Below are positions 1 through 12,500 of a stretch of DNA of 64,000 bases, one piece after another; within the stretch, counting starts at the first letter, position 1, and the number at the start of each line of letters is the position of its first letter. The position numbers and the translations under genes are program-made. The stretch spans positions 1,116,001-1,180,000 of the forward strand of contig ML133436.1 of NCBI GenBank assembly GCA_003864495.1, written 5' to 3'. The notes under the pieces are model-generated. The model was not told where the DNA came from. It did no database searches and worked only from the letters and a program-made list of their open reading frames with translations. Origin of the DNA: Nemopilema nomurai (Eukaryota; Cnidaria; Scyphozoa; Rhizostomeae; Rhizostomatidae).

Positions 1-3000
1 GACTCTGTAACGATCTGGCGGCAGATATGTCTGAACAACATCTCAATGCCCATAGAGCATCGAAGCATCTGATATTGTGATTGGTTTGGCTGTGTTGTGA
101 TCTCTGAATAGCACCCACCCGCTGCTTTTGGTCGAATGCGGCTTATTTGGTGAGGCGATTTATACAAGTTGTCAAAAGTCCTATTATCAAAACTCGAAAG
201 CAAGTTTATTTCCAAAAGCCAAGCTTGGAGCAGTGTCCAGGAAAAACTGCCGCTGCGCTGGGCTTTTTCGAAGTTGCGGCGCTAGTAAGGAGCAAGAAGT
301 AAATGGCTCCCTAATCTGAATACGAAGCACGTACGTCTTTTAACATACAATCGTTTTTCTTTCAATGCCATTTGCAGAAACAAATCTATATTGACCGTTT
401 TTAAGCAGGACAAAACGTCTAGGAAAATTTTCGGGTAGCCTAGCACTTCCAGCCTTAACCCATAAATGCCTAATTTTTCACTGTTTTGGAAGACAGCAGA
501 ATAATTTACTATAAAGAAATCAAATTCTCCCCATTGTTCACTTGAATCGGAATACTGGAATACTGGTAGTTAGTGTATACAATCTTTAAGTGATAACAGT
601 TTTCATGCAGTTTTAGAGATTTTGCGCTTCTCTTTTGCAAAGTAGCTTTTTGCTTTATCTGACTGCATGCTTTTCTTGACGTTAAGCGAGGAAGTTTCTT
701 GGACAACTGTCGCTTGACTTGGTTCGTTCCATGTTGCACCTGCTGTTCGCGATTTATTTAGCATATGTTTATGTATGGATCTAATGCGGTTTAGATTTCA
801 TCGGTGAGAATTTGGAGTTTTCTCGATTTCAGAAGTCTAGATTTCATCACATTTTTTTCGTCATACGTGAAGTTCTATGGATTCGCACGAGACACGAGAT
901 TCTAATCTGCGCACATTTGACAATGTCAGCTGCTCACCAGAACATGTGGATGAAACTGAAGATTTCCATGCAGCACTTTTGTGTCGACAAGAATATGATA
1001 TCTTGGCAAATTCTACGGAAACGCAGGGTTTAAAAGGATTCGCTGATATAACCAGCTAAAATGAACGATTGTTTTATTAGACAGAACAATGGCCCATCCC
1101 CGTCAACCCAAACTTGGTGGATTTTGTTAACTTGTAGTTGACTTACGACCAACGACAAAAAGTCAAGTTACTTTGTAACACCCGATATAGCCATGTATAT
1201 CTTAACATATATTGGTACATATCAACATTTTGCTTACAGTTTCTTTGCAGCAAATATTGGAATATTTTCAGCTTCTGATGATATTCCCGCAAACTGTTTT
1301 CTGTACCAGACCCGAAGCCAAGGGGGACATTGCCTACGCAGGCAACAGATTTTTTCTCTCTTCCCTCCCAAAAATTTAAGAATAAAATCTTCTCGGTCCA
1401 GAACGTTAGATGAAACTAAAAATTTAATGCGAGGAATCCATTAGCAGCTTGATAAGCCTTGATTTATACGCTGTACCATTGTTGCGTTGCATGAATATTA
1501 ACTATATCTTATATTTTTTCCGACTAGCTGAGTTTGTCTTTGTTTAGTTCTGGTTCCAAATTAAGGAACCAAATTGTTCGTTCGGAATATAATGTGCTTG
1601 ATATGAAAAGGGATTGCTCTTCCAAAAGACCAGGCTAGGAGCTCCTACATTTTGCTGGCAACATTGACAAGTTGACCTTAAGACCACTTATCGAGGGTCG
1701 GTGAATGAAAGCTGGAAGGGGGCGCAATGGCTGACGGTAAAAGACGTTTTTGGCACGTGTCATTCTTGAGATTCTCTCACAAGCCACCCAAATAGATAAC
1801 AGAATATTTGACCTACTTCTTTTCTACTTATAAACATCTTTCTGTTTTCTCTAAAATTTCTCAACAATATGCCGTAAAAACACTACCGCCTCGCCCCCCC
1901 CCCAGTTTCGCTTGCCCTGTTGCCACCCCCTCCTTACAGTGCTGGCTCCGTGCCTTTTCCATACTTAGGCCCATGCTGTTATGGCTACCTTCAAACATTC
2001 ATGTTACAAGCGCATCGAATTCCTCATTCCACAAAACCCATTCTGCATTGTATTCACACCCTCCGAACAATTATTTTTATCTCGCGTTTGCCTTTCCCAA
2101 AATGACGGATCATGCTTAGAACTGGTATCCTATTTCAGTTAACGCAAACCTTTATCCAGGGTTACCAGCGAGCGATGTTTACTCATATTTACCGATTCGC
2201 GAAAGCTGCAAGTTTTGCATGGCTGTGTTTAATCGCACAAACATGAATAATTCATATCGCTAAGCAATTGCGATCTTCAATAACCATTCTTATTTGCAGT
2301 TATCGAAATGTTGTGCTAGTGAGCTATTTTGGTAGAAAAGAAGTATGTTTGTAGATTTTGTTGGAATTGAATATAAACTTTTGTCCCCAGAAGCGGACTA
2401 AATTCTGCTTTCACAATACGTTCATATTTGCCCAAGACCCAAGGCTTATTAGCTTGTTCGCGTTTACGGTCTCAATTCCTTCATCTTTAATTTTTCTTTC
2501 TAGCTTCCTTTTAAACTATTTTTAGATTTTTTTCTCTAAATTAGCCGATAGCTTGTGATGAAATGACTTTTTCCTAATCAAGAAAAGACTTGAACGCATA
2601 TTTTAATAAGAAGGCAAGTAATTGGATACAATTACCGTTATCATATTGTAAACTACATACTAAAACTGTGTAAACTTATGAAGATGATGGGGAAAAATGG
2701 ACCTTCTTAAGGAAAAAAATTCACATTAAGCCTGAATCTCTATTTTCAAACCATCGGCTGCAAAATTTGCTCTGCTGAAGTAAGTACGATTCGTTTGGTT
2801 AACCAGTATTTTCAAACACTGGACGTTGTCTTCAATTTTTAATCCTGTTTTCCTATCTCTTCAATGTCACCTTGGCCTGCCACCGATTGCCTTCTAACTG
2901 GCTAACTTGCTAGAGCTCCATAGCACGCCGCTCTATAAGAACTACTCTCAACGGTCCCTTTTTTACTTCAAATACATCAACCTATTTGGAATCTCCTTGA

Positions 3001-3490
3001 TAGTTTTTATGCAAACTTTTGCACATGTCAAGGTTCTTTTCATGTTCGATCAATTCACTTGTGTTAAATCATCTCGTTTCCACTTTCCCTTCCAGCTTGG
3101 AGATTTTTGCAGAAAATAAATTCATAACTTCAGAAGCATTTCAGCTTTCAAATGTTTATAGCTTTCGAGGTTCCATCTTAAAGGGAATTTGAGAAAATTG
3201 ATCCCAAGATTATGTTTTACGTCAGCGTTTCTGCATGGATAGCTAAAGAGGGCTAGGGGTCATCAGTTGTCACCAAATTTTGCACAATTTACATCATCAG
3301 CTTCTGCCAACATATTAAATGAATGAGATATGAAATATATCTTATGAATGAGATATAATGTAATAAGTTATTGTAAGGGTATATCTCAACTCAAGTATTG
3401 ATAACCTTTATTATTCAGGACAATCTTCACTTTTAATTAAAAACAATATTTTAGATAGCATTTAACAGAGAATGCCAAGTCATGTGGATC

Positions 3491-3547
3491 TATTATTATT
3501 ATTATTATTATCATCGTCATTATTATTATTGTTATTATTATTAATAA
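3491..3547. repeat. ATT trinucleotide microsatellite
   Basis: Runs of ATT are interrupted by a short ATCATCGTC segment. A short GATGAT-rich stretch follows at about 3607-3630. This is simple sequence; the open frame across it is not evidence of a protein. Confidence 0.9.
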
Positions 3548-3663
3548 ATCATATTTCAACTTTTACATCAAAAGACGCTATGTTAACACGGGAAATGAAG
3601 GCTAAGATGATGACAGTTATGATGATGATGGTCCTGCAATGGGGTCCAAGTCGATTTGACTTA

Positions 3664-3824
3664 AGCCCAATCTCCACTAGGCGGAAAATTGTCGCGCCGC
3701 GAAAAGTAGGATCACTTTCTACTTTTCGCTAGTCGGCATTTTCCGCCGCGACCATTTAATTAGCCAATTAGATCGCAGGAAATTTTTCCGCCTCGACAAT
3801 TTTCCGCCTAGTGGAGATTGGGCT
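3664..3824. mobile_element. Non-autonomous inverted-repeat element (MITE), copy 1
   Basis: A 161-bp element has near-perfect terminal inverted repeats of about 28 bp beginning AGCCCAATCTCCACTAGG. It is flanked on both sides by TTA (3661-3663 and 3825-3827), which fits a 3-bp target-site duplication. The interior is short, imperfectly palindromic and has no coding potential. A second copy lies at 45959-46121 in opposite orientation. The TTA target and short length suit PIF/Harbinger-type MITEs, but the superfamily is an inference from the target site only. Confidence 0.85.
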
Positions 3825-4796
3825 TTAGAGACCGGCCGGTGATAAATTCAACCCGGTTTGGCTTGGGCACCATTCTCTCGCAACACCATGCAAATTTAAA
3901 GACAACCCACGGCTCGCTATAATATATCAACAATTGCTTCGCTCTTAACATGATATTGTCTTGCGATTAACAAACCAACATGGCTATCGTTTGGTCCCCT
4001 GTCCTTCTTTGCCTCTTGGTTTTTCCTTTTCGACTAGCAAGTCACATGATCTCATTCTTTTCCAATTGAATGATTATCCACATAGTAACGTATCAAGTCA
4101 GGAGTAATCCGAGAAAGAGCTTTTATTTACGAGAAAGTCTGAAAGTCAAAAAAACCTCTAGACATAGTATTTCTTCACGACGAAGTGTGAACAATGTTTC
4201 CATGCTTAGAATGGTTTAACTAGTTGTGTGATGTGGTTTTTTAGCATAGGCTTGGCTGTACCATTGTACCGTGACGTCATTTTTATGAGCTTGCCAGAAT
4301 CATTTTCGACTCAAAAACTTTGTGCCCTGTTTACAATTCTGAGGGCAGAAGCCAGCGTTCTATACGGTTGCAGGATTCATCCGCTCGCTCAAACATTGCA
4401 TATTTGCACAATCACCCACCCCCACCCTAAACAGCCCCCTTTGTTCAAAAACCCTAAATTGCTTTTTTAAAGTTCGAAGGCTAATGGTGCTCGGTGGTAA
4501 ACTTTTACCTGATCCTCGTCCTCTGTTGTTGATTTGAAGCAGCAAAGGAAACCCCGTGCACGATAGGAGCCAATCAGAGAACGCCAGTTGGTCCCGTGAT
4601 GTAAACAAAGTTGAAAACTTTCTCTCGAACCTGTTGATCAGCCAGAGCTGTGCTCGCTTTGCAGCAAGTTGCACTCCGAAGCGCTCCGCTTGAGCCCGGG
4701 AGCTTGGTGGAGAAAGGACGAGCATTCTGCAGATGGACGTACAAAAGTAGGCCACGCACAACATCTACCATCAACAAGGGAAGAGCTCAGAAAAAC

Positions 4797-7700
4797 ATGG
4801 CTGGAGAAGTGAATCGTCGACTGAACGTTGCAGTTTTAGTCTCCGGACCCAGCAAGGATGAGCATGATGCCCAGCTGCATCAAGCGTTGCTTATTGAAAA
4901 ACAGCTTGCCAAACTTGCAAATGTTACCATCCTAGGTAAGAATTGTTTTACAGTTATTCGAGATCGTCATCAGAGCAAAGGTTATTGTTTTAATAATAAA
5001 ATCGCAAGTTGACTAATACTGTGTAACGATGTTGCGAATGCTTATTTTGTGCCATTTACTTTGCAAATTATACCTCAGTATCTCTGTAAACCCAACTCAA
5101 ATGGGCTTTCTGACTGCTTATTTCATTATTTGACAACTTGTTGACTTCGTACAAAAAGCCAGGTATCTTGTAACGGGGTCCAGCTCTGTTTGCCCGATAC
5201 TTGCTGCATGAATCTTGTGGTATTCTCCTGCATTCCGCCACCAATTGGCATAACAGTATGCCTTGTTTTTTCCTTGATGCACCTTCTGTTGGTGGCAGTA
5301 AACAAATTACTAGAAATTGTAACATCTTTACTGCTTCGCCACAAGTTGTTGATGAAACATTCTGCAGACATGTCGCATCTTCCAGTTACACCACACGGCC
5401 CTCGAAGCAAGGGACAGAAGAGAGGATGGGGTGCCCGCAAGAACTTCATTTAGTGCTCGATAGAATCATTGTGGGTGCTTAGTACACCCCTTCCGTTACC
5501 CCTAAACAGGAACCCTTTGAGAATAAAATCAACAGTATGGAAATAGAAGGACTCCTGTCGTCTAAACAAGTGAAGTAAGGCCGGAGTTTCCTATGTTAAG
5601 ATTCGTGTTTGCTTGTTCAAATTTCATACCTGTTTTGGTTGCAGTCGAACCAGTCTTGCTTGTTACTGATCGATTTGTCACGAGGCCATATTATTGTTTT
5701 GCTAGACGCAAAGGTTGGATAACCCTTGCATTCATACACGAATTACTGGGTAAAAAGGTTTTGCCAGAAGTTTCACCGTTAGTCTTAAAGCATAATATCA
5801 AATTTCCTTTTGTGTAACGGATAAACCATCAAGAATATTAATTAATTTTCCGTGTCTGTTTCTCCAAAAGTTTAAAGAAAGAGGCCATCTGATTAAGGGC
5901 TATCCAGTAACAAGTCCTTGTTGTGATTTACAGCTTCACGGAAGACTGAAAAGGCTCCTATGATGAAATTCAAAGCTTACTTTTTAATACCTTATTTAAT
6001 TTGTGGTTGAAAATGGAGGTACTCTGAAAATATTGATTTTCCTTGTGGCAGTTTCTCGAAACCCTTTAGGCTTACATGACTTTCAAAATTGTAGCTTTGC
6101 TATATATAAATCAGAATAGCATAAAATTAAAAAAAGGAAAAATAGCATGTGTACTGCACTCTCACTTTGAATTATTTCAGAGTTTTTATCAAGTTACTTT
6201 TTATTGCCTCGTATAAGAAACTTTAGGGGTATAAAGATTTTTAAAGTTTCCTTGGTGATGCTCAATTTACATTATACTTAGCGTTGGTAACTTACATATA
6301 TTGCCATTAGTTAGCTAGAGTGCCTTTTGTACCAATTTTAGATAAAGAAAAAAAGAAAAACCACTACTCTCTAACTACACCGTCATGTGAATCAGCAATA
6401 AATTCCTCCTCGTTGTCTGCATTTGTTGGGATTTTCATTCAGTCGAATATCTGCCTCTTTACTTTGCATTTTTAATGTCTCTAAATCTTTGCAGACAGCA
6501 CATGTTCCACTCTGCTGAAAATTCACATAAGTCCTCTACGTTTATTATCGCAAAGCCCTACCAACCCTCCTGCCTTTTGTCTAGTGGTTTAGTTATCATG
6601 CCAACACAAGCCTTGCTATGCAAATATCGTGTTTCATAGACATTATCTAGGCGCTGTCCTTGAATTCATATTTTCCCTAGTCATACATTAGCTATCGGTT
6701 TCTACTAGTGTCAATACTTGTGTAGCTTGAAAAAGGTATGAAATTTTAACCGAAATTTGACGAGTAACATCAACCACCATTTCCTATGTTTCGATGCTGC
6801 TTCAGTATTTATAGGCCAAGCCCATAGCTAAGAGGGTCATCTTGTGGAAGCTTGATGCTTGTTTACAAATGAAGACACACATTTGATGCTGTGAACTTTA
6901 AAAAAGGTCTTTGGGGATTTTGCGTCTAATGGTCTCGACTCGGCAAACTTTTGATAAAGGATAGGGGAAAAAATCGATTATGTTATGTCAGATTCTCGAC
7001 CCCCCCCCCCACTTTTGAAAGATTAAGGAAGTAGGAAGTAATATGCAATAAGGGTGACAATCGTGTCCCTTCTCTGGCTCTTACATTCTGCTTTAGATTA
7101 CTCCAAGGTCTCTCCCAGGATTAGAGTACCTTACAGAATCGATCTTGCTTTTCTAGAAACAAAAGTTCGATGCAAAATCCTTCTACTTCATTCAGTGCTG
7201 CATAAATCTGGCCATCTCAGTCTTATACCATTCTGATCAGGATACCAAATCAACTTGTCATTTCCGAGCGATAAGAATGGATTTGCTAATGTCAATGACA
7301 ATATTGCAAATGATTTGTTGAACGGTAGCTTTGAGATAAGCGCAAATCAGGCCCTCCTAATGAGGTGAAAAGCGTGCAAAAAACATGAGATGAATATTTT
7401 ATGATCAAAGCTTTATTTGTTTTTATTTTATGTTTTAATGCGTTTATTACTACCTTGATCGATAGAATGTTCTGAAACAGCTTGTGTCAGTGTGATTATT
7501 TCATTTTGAGGGTTGTGAACTTTGTGTTGCACATTTATTCCATTTTCAATAATCGATAGTACAAGCCTGTCATCTGTTTTGATTCTGTTTGTTTTTTACT
7601 AACAGCACCCATTTATTATTCCTCTTCTTTTTTGAACTATCATATATTTAGACTTCTTACATAGAAACAACAGTAGAAGTGATTAGAGTCACTGATAGTG

Positions 7701-9488
7701 CAGCCGCAAATTTCACAATTCCTAACCAGATTCATGTGTTTAATCTGTTCCTATCACATGCAGGTGTGCTGATTGCGAAATTCAGCTCTATGTACTTGTA
7801 TAACTTAAGCCTGATTCCACAACAGAAGCTTCTGTTCCTTCGCACCCGTGAACAATGCATTTGAAACTCGTTGGAACAACGCGGCTTTTTTCGCTCTAAA
7901 TAATGTATATCTCGCCTCGTTTATACTGTCATTAATCGACATCGCCTTATCGATCTCAAATTTCTAACCACCCTCAAGTATACTCATTGAGTTCACACAA
8001 AAGAATCATTATATGATTGATACATACTTTCAGCTTCTAAACTCAATGACCCATTGTATACTGATAATTATACAAGCATTCTTGGGGAAAATAGAGGTAT
8101 AAAACTAACCAATATTGTGCATCGAAACAAAGTAATTACCAACAATGCATAAAATTTGTGGATATCAAAATTTATGTTCCAGGTGCCAACTAGAAATGCA
8201 ATCAACGACTTCTAGTTATACTCTTAGCACAATCAGACGAATATGATTGCGATATTTGAACACCTTTTACGGTTGAACGTCATCCGGTCAGGAGAATAAT
8301 TCAGTGTCAAATGCTTTGGTGTCGAATCAATTGAGATTCCTGTCTCATGTTCCATCTTTTATGCTACTAGCCTTAAAAACGAAATCCCTTTAGATGTAGG
8401 GCCTCAAAGTGAAGATGATAGTAACAGTAGCCTTATTTTCCCCAAAAGCCTTTATTTTTTTGTTTATGTTTAAGCCTTTAAATATTCAGGTATAAAAGAA
8501 GTGTGGAATATGCAGTACAGTTGACTACATTCTACCACCTTTTGCAGCCCTGAACACTTCCTTGAATGTTTAGTCTACAAAACGACACACGAGCAATAAA
8601 CAGGCTAGTTAATTCAGCAATATAGCTAGAAGAATCTTATTTCTACTTTGTTCCTTGAAGATTATTAATGCCTGCAAGAACACTTTGTTGACAGGCATGC
8701 GCATATCAGGCCTCTGCGGTGCAGCGGGCCCACAGCGGTTCCTTGTATTCTGCGCAATAGCAGTTCTTGTTATTCGCGGCTTTTTGAATACGTCTCTGGC
8801 AGGTCCTCCTGATTGCATCGCAAGACACCTAAATCAATTATTAACAGAACCGTTTAAAAATACTCCAGGCTTCAGGACACCAGCCAACTGGTGTTTTAAT
8901 TCACGCAGTGTTGCCCAAAAGAAAAGGTGGAAACGGAGGAATCTTGTTGCATGAAATCTGCATTGAACGGAATGATAATAAACATAACCATAGTCATCAG
9001 TGGTCGATGCTATTTGATATCATTCGAATGTGACGTCAGTCTAATAATCGCTAAGCGTCATTATCTAGTGTCATTAATCATCATATCGGAGTTAGCAGCA
9101 AATCATATTTTTTTCACTATTACATATATTTATGTTATTGACAATTTTCATTTTCGTTGTAGATATTGTGAAGAAGTCATCCATGGGTTTGAAAAAGGCC
9201 CTAGGAATCCTTGGTGACTCTTTCCAAGTCATACTGACATTGACGTCAAATCGCAGTCTTGGGCCGTATTGCCAGCAAGAGACATTCAAGCATTTGTCCT
9301 CCCTCTGTCGCTGGAATATAAGTGGCATTGACATGTGGATTGAGGCCACGAAGTGTAGCCATGAAGTGTACAACGCACTGAAAGGCATGGATAATGGAGG
9401 GTTTGCGCACTTCGATTTCCTAGGCCCGTTGAAAAGTGCAAAGAGACTGGATATTCAAGAGACAGCGCTTCCAAGTGTGTACCCATAA
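4797..9488 (+). CDS. Unrecognised candidate multi-exon gene
   Basis: I do not recognise the product. The first exon, 4797-4935, starts in a good context (AAAACATGG) and ends phase 1 at a strong GTAAGA donor; it encodes 46 residues beginning MAGEVNRRLNVAV. The last exon, 9163-9488, follows a good acceptor (TTTTCGTTGTAG), needs one upstream base, and encodes 107 residues to TAA. Two AATAAA signals follow (9569 and 9588). Between them four segments bounded by AG and GT are open and preserve phase 1 at both ends: 5645-5713, 7665-7763, 8695-8802 and 8875-8925. Joined, the six exons keep one frame of 263 residues. The internal exons were picked by reading, so each is uncertain. A rival model splices exon 1 to 5184-5482, ending before AATAAA at 5522, but its acceptor is poor. 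Confidence 0.4.
5184..5482 (+). other. Alternative terminal exon for the 4797 gene
   Basis: After an AG at 5182-5183 the plus strand is open for about 99 codons to TAG in the phase needed by the 4797-4935 exon. AATAAA lies at 5522-5527, 40 bases after the stop. The acceptor lacks a pyrimidine tract. The minus strand is also open here in two frames (5068-5325 and 5126-5449), so real coding could lie on either strand or on neither. This exon cannot coexist in one transcript with the 5645-9488 exons. Confidence 0.2.
7000..7010. repeat. C11 homopolymer
   Basis: Eleven consecutive cytosines, a likely length-variable site. Similar runs are C10 at 1894-1903 and G13 at 33815-33827. Confidence 0.9.
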
Positions 9489-9568
9489 GTGCCAAGCAAA
9501 AGGTGAAAGGATTGTCGAAATTCCCACTAGTAGAAGTAAATAACACGCTTGATTCAAATCTCAAATGA

Positions 9569-9574
9569 AATAAA
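9569..9574 (+). terminator. Candidate polyadenylation signal (AATAAA)
   Basis: An AATAAA hexamer lies 80 bases after the TAA of the 9163-9488 exon, and a second one starts at 9588. Their position supports a transcript end here. Confidence 0.45.
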
Positions 9575-12500
9575 TGTAAAACAACAAAAATAAAACCACA
9601 CCATAACACCATAGCAACTAAACGTTGACGTATCACCTTTTTGCATCAACACATCTTGCAAGCGTTTATTTGTTGCTAGGTTACAGATTGTAGATGTTAG
9701 GACTGGGAGAAAGATTATAGGCATCATTTCAGGGTGAGCTGGACAATTTCCCTTACCCCTTTTAGAAGAACATAAACAAATTTAGCAAAACTGATCACTC
9801 CCTTAAAAGGAGGTGCATTTTCTGTTAATCTCAAAGCTGTGGTTGAAGAACAATTGGTGTACTGCCCGTTTCCCCTAGGTAGAGGGCCCGAATTTTCAAC
9901 CTCAACCCCCCTTATTACACTTATGTATGGTTATTGACTTTTGGTGAACTTGAAGAATCATGAAAAACAGGCTTCTGTTGGTTTAGATATGTTTACCGGT
10001 CCTCTTGTTACTTGCTTGCTCAAGTGAAAATCAATAACTATTGAAAAGAAAAAATTAATAAGCCAAAAGATACTCTATTAACCCGTAGACTCTGTTAACT
10101 CCATTTTGCTTCGTCAACTATGAGCTGTCAATCCTCAAAGTTGAATTGCTGCTCATCTCAGCACCACAAATTGGTGTGTGTTACTTTGACGATGTACAAG
10201 TGCCAGCTTTAGAGGCAACTGATGCTAGAGACTCTGAGACCATGGCCTTCCAAGAGTTGGAGGGATGCATTCAAAGCTGTCTGCCTCCACCTGCTGTTTC
10301 CATGGCAATAAACACCCCTCCCCCCATTTTTAGGCCCTTTCCCACTTGAGATTTTCTTTTGGGTCGTCTGTATATTCGATTTGAAAATGCCAGTTCTATG
10401 GTCCTTTTCTTTGATTAAAAATTGGAAACTTAAGCTCAGTTTTCTCAACGAACGTTGTATCATTTCAAGGCATGAATTTTGTCAAAGTTGTCAATGAACG
10501 AAGATGATAACGAGTCTAGTTCCTAAATCACCCTTTATTCTTGGTTTATCTAAGACCCATGTCAACAGGCGAGTGGTTGGTAGATTTTTATCCACTTAAA
10601 AAATGATACATAAACTGTCGAAAATGTTTCTTATTCCATGGAATCAAACACTATAAAACATATAAACGAAGTATGATGTTGTTAAAGATTTTGCTTTGAT
10701 TTTAACACCAAATTTTGTTGAGAATTCATTCAGTGATTTAAGTCGCAAAATCAGCCTCAGAGATCTTCAGCGACTTATCAACTTCAAGACTTACGTACCT
10801 GTAAATATCTCGTAGATCTTCCCAGTGTTTTAGCAATTTAAGTCACTTTGAGATCCAATTCTTTTTATGATAACGCATGCAGATTTTGAAATGGGTGTAA
10901 ATAAGAGAGTCGATTGCAAGTGACACTGGAATATTTTTCGTGTTGACCTTCTCGTGATATTTATAAAGCCTTTGCTTTCCAATATGATTATTGATACGGA
11001 CGCGTTAATGAAACAAAGTTGCCTTGTAACCATCTATATTTTCTATTATCATAATATTTTAGCTTTGACTTGATAATCATCAAAATTGCCTCGCTTAAAC
11101 TAATAAAGGGTGCAGGGATGCTTCTAAGTTTTAGAATTTAGGTCAAAGCCGAGCATAACAATATTTTCCTGCCAAACGAAATCCTTGCAAACGTCACTTC
11201 GAGTTTTTAGTGTACTTGAATTTAATATCCAGATTATAATTTCGTATTAATCCTGTTAAACGTCAAACTTTAAACTGAATGTTACTTTACTTTGATGTCC
11301 ACCAGTCTGCTCCTTCTTTTAATTTATAAGCGGCTTTTACTTGGCCACTGCATTTGAACTGCTTACATTAAAATACTTTTTATAGTTTGTTCTCTAGCTT
11401 TCCATCTCTTTTTAAACTCTGCTCAAAATGTAATAGAAATCTGGTAACGAAAAATTTCAATGCTTATCTGTAAGTCAAGAATTTTTTTACATAAGGTGAA
11501 ATTATTTTTACGGGCCTCATGATATCGAACATTTTATCAAAAGATTAAGTTCAATGACATTAAAAAAATGGCTCGGATCAGTCTTTTAGTCAGAGGAAAG
11601 CGCAAATGTACTGTAGAAATAATAAGCTTTATTGCATTAAGCAAGTATAAATCACTACAAATGCTATTCGGTTTCTGACTAACATTTGCATGTTATCTAA
11701 AACCACTGCCATAAACACTCCTTCCCTTTCTCTGCAACCTCACTTCTCACGCTCTCCAGATCCCCCTTTAACTATGAGTTCCTACACGGACCAAAACACG
11801 TGTCCGCTACACTTCAAATACCAAATTACTTCCAAAGTCTGATATGAAGATTGGGCCTACGCCGGTGCTTGAATATTCAAATCACTAAGTGCCTTTAGCG
11901 GGATTATCAGTGAAAGCAGACATAACATACAGCTTTTAGTCTCACATCGCGCGTGAAATGATGTTTGAAAGCTCTTTGACTAGTCTATGCGACGGAAAAG
12001 AGTTAGAAATAATGCGATTCATTTACAGTTTCTGAGGATATATACAATCTAGCTTTCTCCTGGGCAATCCAAGCCAATTAACTGCTGAGTAAAAACATTT
12101 CACGGCTGTAATGGAACTAAGACATATGAGATGTTTCGTGATATGATTTACTTTTGACATTTGTCAAAAACTAGTTAGACTTTTCATCTCTTACTTGAGC
12201 TTGAATGTGTGCTAGAAAGCTTCTTCCAGCTAGAAAGATGACAAATTACGGATGGAAGGATATATGCTGTTCCACAAGAGTCTATGCTAGTGCCACGATT
12301 ACCAATACATCTGTGCTTCGTGCTCACAATTATGTAATAGCATGGGTTCTCTAACTATTTGGGAGTCCTTTCAAATAAATGCCTCGTGATTAGAAGTTAG
12401 AATAAGGTGATTAATACTGTTTTTGAAACAAAGCCTTAAAATCTTCAATGTTAGGTTTTTTGAAAATCTTCCATGCCATCGTTGTTTGGATTATAAAGCG

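Larger units (their letters stand above)
1..4796. other. Region without a firm gene
   Basis: I can support no complete gene here. A short open frame at 877-1059 (+, ATG start, 60 codons, rich in Asp, Glu and Ser) looks mildly coding, but I see no convincing splice partners. The first 80 bases are open in two frames with coding-like composition and could be the tail of a gene entering from the left; I cannot choose between frames. C10 lies at 1894-1903. The stretch also contains a MITE and an ATT microsatellite, listed separately. A CCAAT motif near 4570 and a GC-richer segment from about 4490 precede the candidate gene that starts at 4797. Confidence 0.6.

Noticed and set aside
10146..10349. 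Open frame with a coding-like stretch resembling an orphan exon
   Set aside because: No convincing donor or neighbouring exon, and no recognisable domain.
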